The notes under the pieces were generated by a model. It ran no database searches. It saw nothing but the letters and a program-made list of their open reading frames with translations, and was not told the origin of the DNA. Shown one piece after another: positions 13,506-14,578 of a stretch of 14,578 nt of DNA (position 1 is its first letter; each line of letters starts with the position of its first letter). The stretch is taken from positions 1 through 14,578 of the forward strand of contig JALOCD010000108.1 of NCBI GenBank assembly GCA_023228025.1, read 5' to 3'. This DNA comes from Prolixibacteraceae bacterium. GTDB lineage: Bacteria > Bacteroidota > Bacteroidia > Bacteroidales > Prolixibacteraceae. Position numbers and translations under genes: made by a program.

Positions 13506-14578
13506 TTAATGGGTAACTGAATTAGCTTGCTTTTCAGCAATTCGCTCCAATATTTCTACGATACGCTCTTGTTTGATAATGAATATCCCTATTCGCTCTT
13601 TCGACACACCCCTCTTCAACTTAAAGTCATAAACTGGGGTTTGATCAACAAGCTCTGATTCGAAGCAATTGAAAACAATTGAGTCCTGATGCTGCAGCTC
13701 TGCAGCCACTTCCAAAATATGTGTTGAAATGAAAAAGAAATTTCCCCGGATCTTTGCGAGAGATGAGATAATCATCAAAGTGGCATCGTAAGCATCTTTG
13801 ACATTAGTACCTCTGAACAACTCATCGAAGATAACAAACAGCCTTTTCTCACTGTTTATTTTTACAACCATATCCTTTACCCTGTGTACCTCAGAATAGA
13901 AATGGCTGTAACCTAAATTCAGGTTATCGGCTAGATTGATGGTTGTAAAAAGTCCATCGAAAACTGTGGTTTTCAATATTTTGGCCGGTACAGGAAATCC
14001 TAAATGGGAGAGATAGACCATCAGTCCCATCGTTTTCAAAAAGGTCGATTTTCCGGCCATATTTGGACCTGTGACAAAACAGATCGTTGAGCCCTGATCA
14101 AAAGTAAAACTATTTGGTATTGCATTGGGGAGAATAGGATTAAAAGCATCGATCACTTCAAACATTGGTTGCGGGCCTTGAAGATACTCGGATAAGCTAT
14201 AACCATCACTTTTCATGATCCTGCTTAAAGTCTGCAGTACATCAATTTTATATACAATGTCCAACACCTCCCTGAAAGTGTCCCTTTTACTTACCCTCAA
14301 AAGATGATCAAGATTATTGATTTGAATGAAGGCCAAATCCTTAATGTCTTCTGGGGGGTTATTTAAATAATTTTTCACAGGATTTAGATCAATAAAGCTC
14401 TTTAGCCGATCAAGATCTGCTCCCAATGATGCAGGAACAGGAAAATCTTTTGATTCTAATAAAAACGCTTTCAGATCAATCAATAACCTAATCGTATAAA
14501 ATATGCCATTCGATATAATCCAATAATTGCCATCAGATGAGAGTTTATTCATTAATCCATTGTAAGCAGCATCGATAA
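13506..14578 (-). CDS. MutS-like ATPase (MutS domain V), 5' end outside the window
   Basis: The frame is open through the right edge: upstream of the ATG at 14552 it continues as DAAYNGL with no stop, so that ATG is probably internal and the true N terminus is missing. Counted from 14552, the Walker A loop GPNMAGKST is at about 162-170, the MutS signature NLGYSHFYSEV follows near 220, and Walker B with the family signature FDELFRGT contains D243 and E244. The part before the ATPase is helical and matches the lever/core region. No mismatch-recognition domain is visible in the present part, so this is unlikely to be canonical MutS; it resembles the short MutS-domain proteins of about 430-600 residues common in Bacteroidota, whose function is not established. 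All ATPase motifs look intact. It ends in TAA, 136 bp before the ORF6N start. Confidence 0.88.
   Translation of the reverse strand, partial: IDAAYNGLMNKLSSDGNYWIISNGIFYTIRLLIDLKAFLLESKDFPVPASLGADLDRLKSFIDLNPVKNYLNNPPEDIKDLAFIQINNLDHLLRVSKRDTFREVLDIVYKIDVLQTLSRIMKSDGYSLSEYLQGPQPMFEVIDAFNPILPNAIPNSFTFDQGSTICFVTGPNMAGKSTFLKTMGLMVYLSHLGFPVPAKILKTTVFDGLFTTINLADNLNLGYSHFYSEVHRVKDMVVKINSEKRLFVIFDELFRGTNVKDAYDATLMIISSLAKIRGNFFFISTHILEVAAELQHQDSIVFNCFESELVDQTPVYDFKLKRGVSKERIGIFIIKQERIVEILERIAEKQANSVTH

Overview
The window looks like a housekeeping stretch of a Bacteroidota chromosome, probably order Bacteroidales. Three things point there. Promoter candidates fit the Bacteroidota consensus (TTTG or TTG near -33, TAnnTTTG near -7) rather than the E. 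coli one; the clearest precede tRNA-Phe and the M23 peptidase gene. Start codons lack convincing Shine-Dalgarno sequences. The gene families and their order (alaS divergent from M23 peptidase - MerR - Nif3 - C4 zinc-ribbon protein) are ones I associate with that group. I cannot name a genus.

Layout. Positions 1-557 are largely non-coding: a tiny, possibly decayed reading frame on the minus strand, then a 14-bp tandem duplication and a REP-like hairpin directly after the methyltransferase stop codon. Positions 558-2416 (minus) hold an M16 zinc protease and an O-methyltransferase whose start overlaps the protease stop (ATGA). A tRNA-Phe(GAA) gene follows at 2483-2555 with its own promoter and intrinsic terminator. 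Positions 2633-6581 (minus) hold a NAD(P)-binding NmrA-type protein, a long-chain acyl-CoA synthetase and a multi-pass membrane acyltransferase-like protein. alaS occupies 6690-9317 (minus).

From 9492 to 12802 four plus-strand genes form a probable operon: membrane-anchored M23 peptidase, small MerR regulator, Nif3/DUF34 metal protein and coiled-coil zinc-ribbon protein. It ends at a strong hairpin shared with the convergent ORF6N-domain gene (minus). The window closes inside a MutS-like ATPase gene (minus) whose 5' end lies beyond the right edge.

How the genes relate. The acyl-CoA synthetase activates fatty acids; the NmrA-type gene 72 bp downstream may be co-transcribed with it. The M23-MerR-Nif3-zinc-ribbon set pairs an envelope peptidase with a regulator and two proteins of uncertain role, and is the most coherent partly understood unit here. 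I found no CRISPR array, defence island, biosynthetic cluster or intact mobile element. The least explained signals are intergenic: two different arrays with a strict 7-bp period, each associated with inverted repeats (6582-6698 and 10814-10864); a perfect 12-bp palindrome over the acyl-CoA synthetase promoter; a nested inverted repeat at 5516-5578; and the REP-like element at 494-551.
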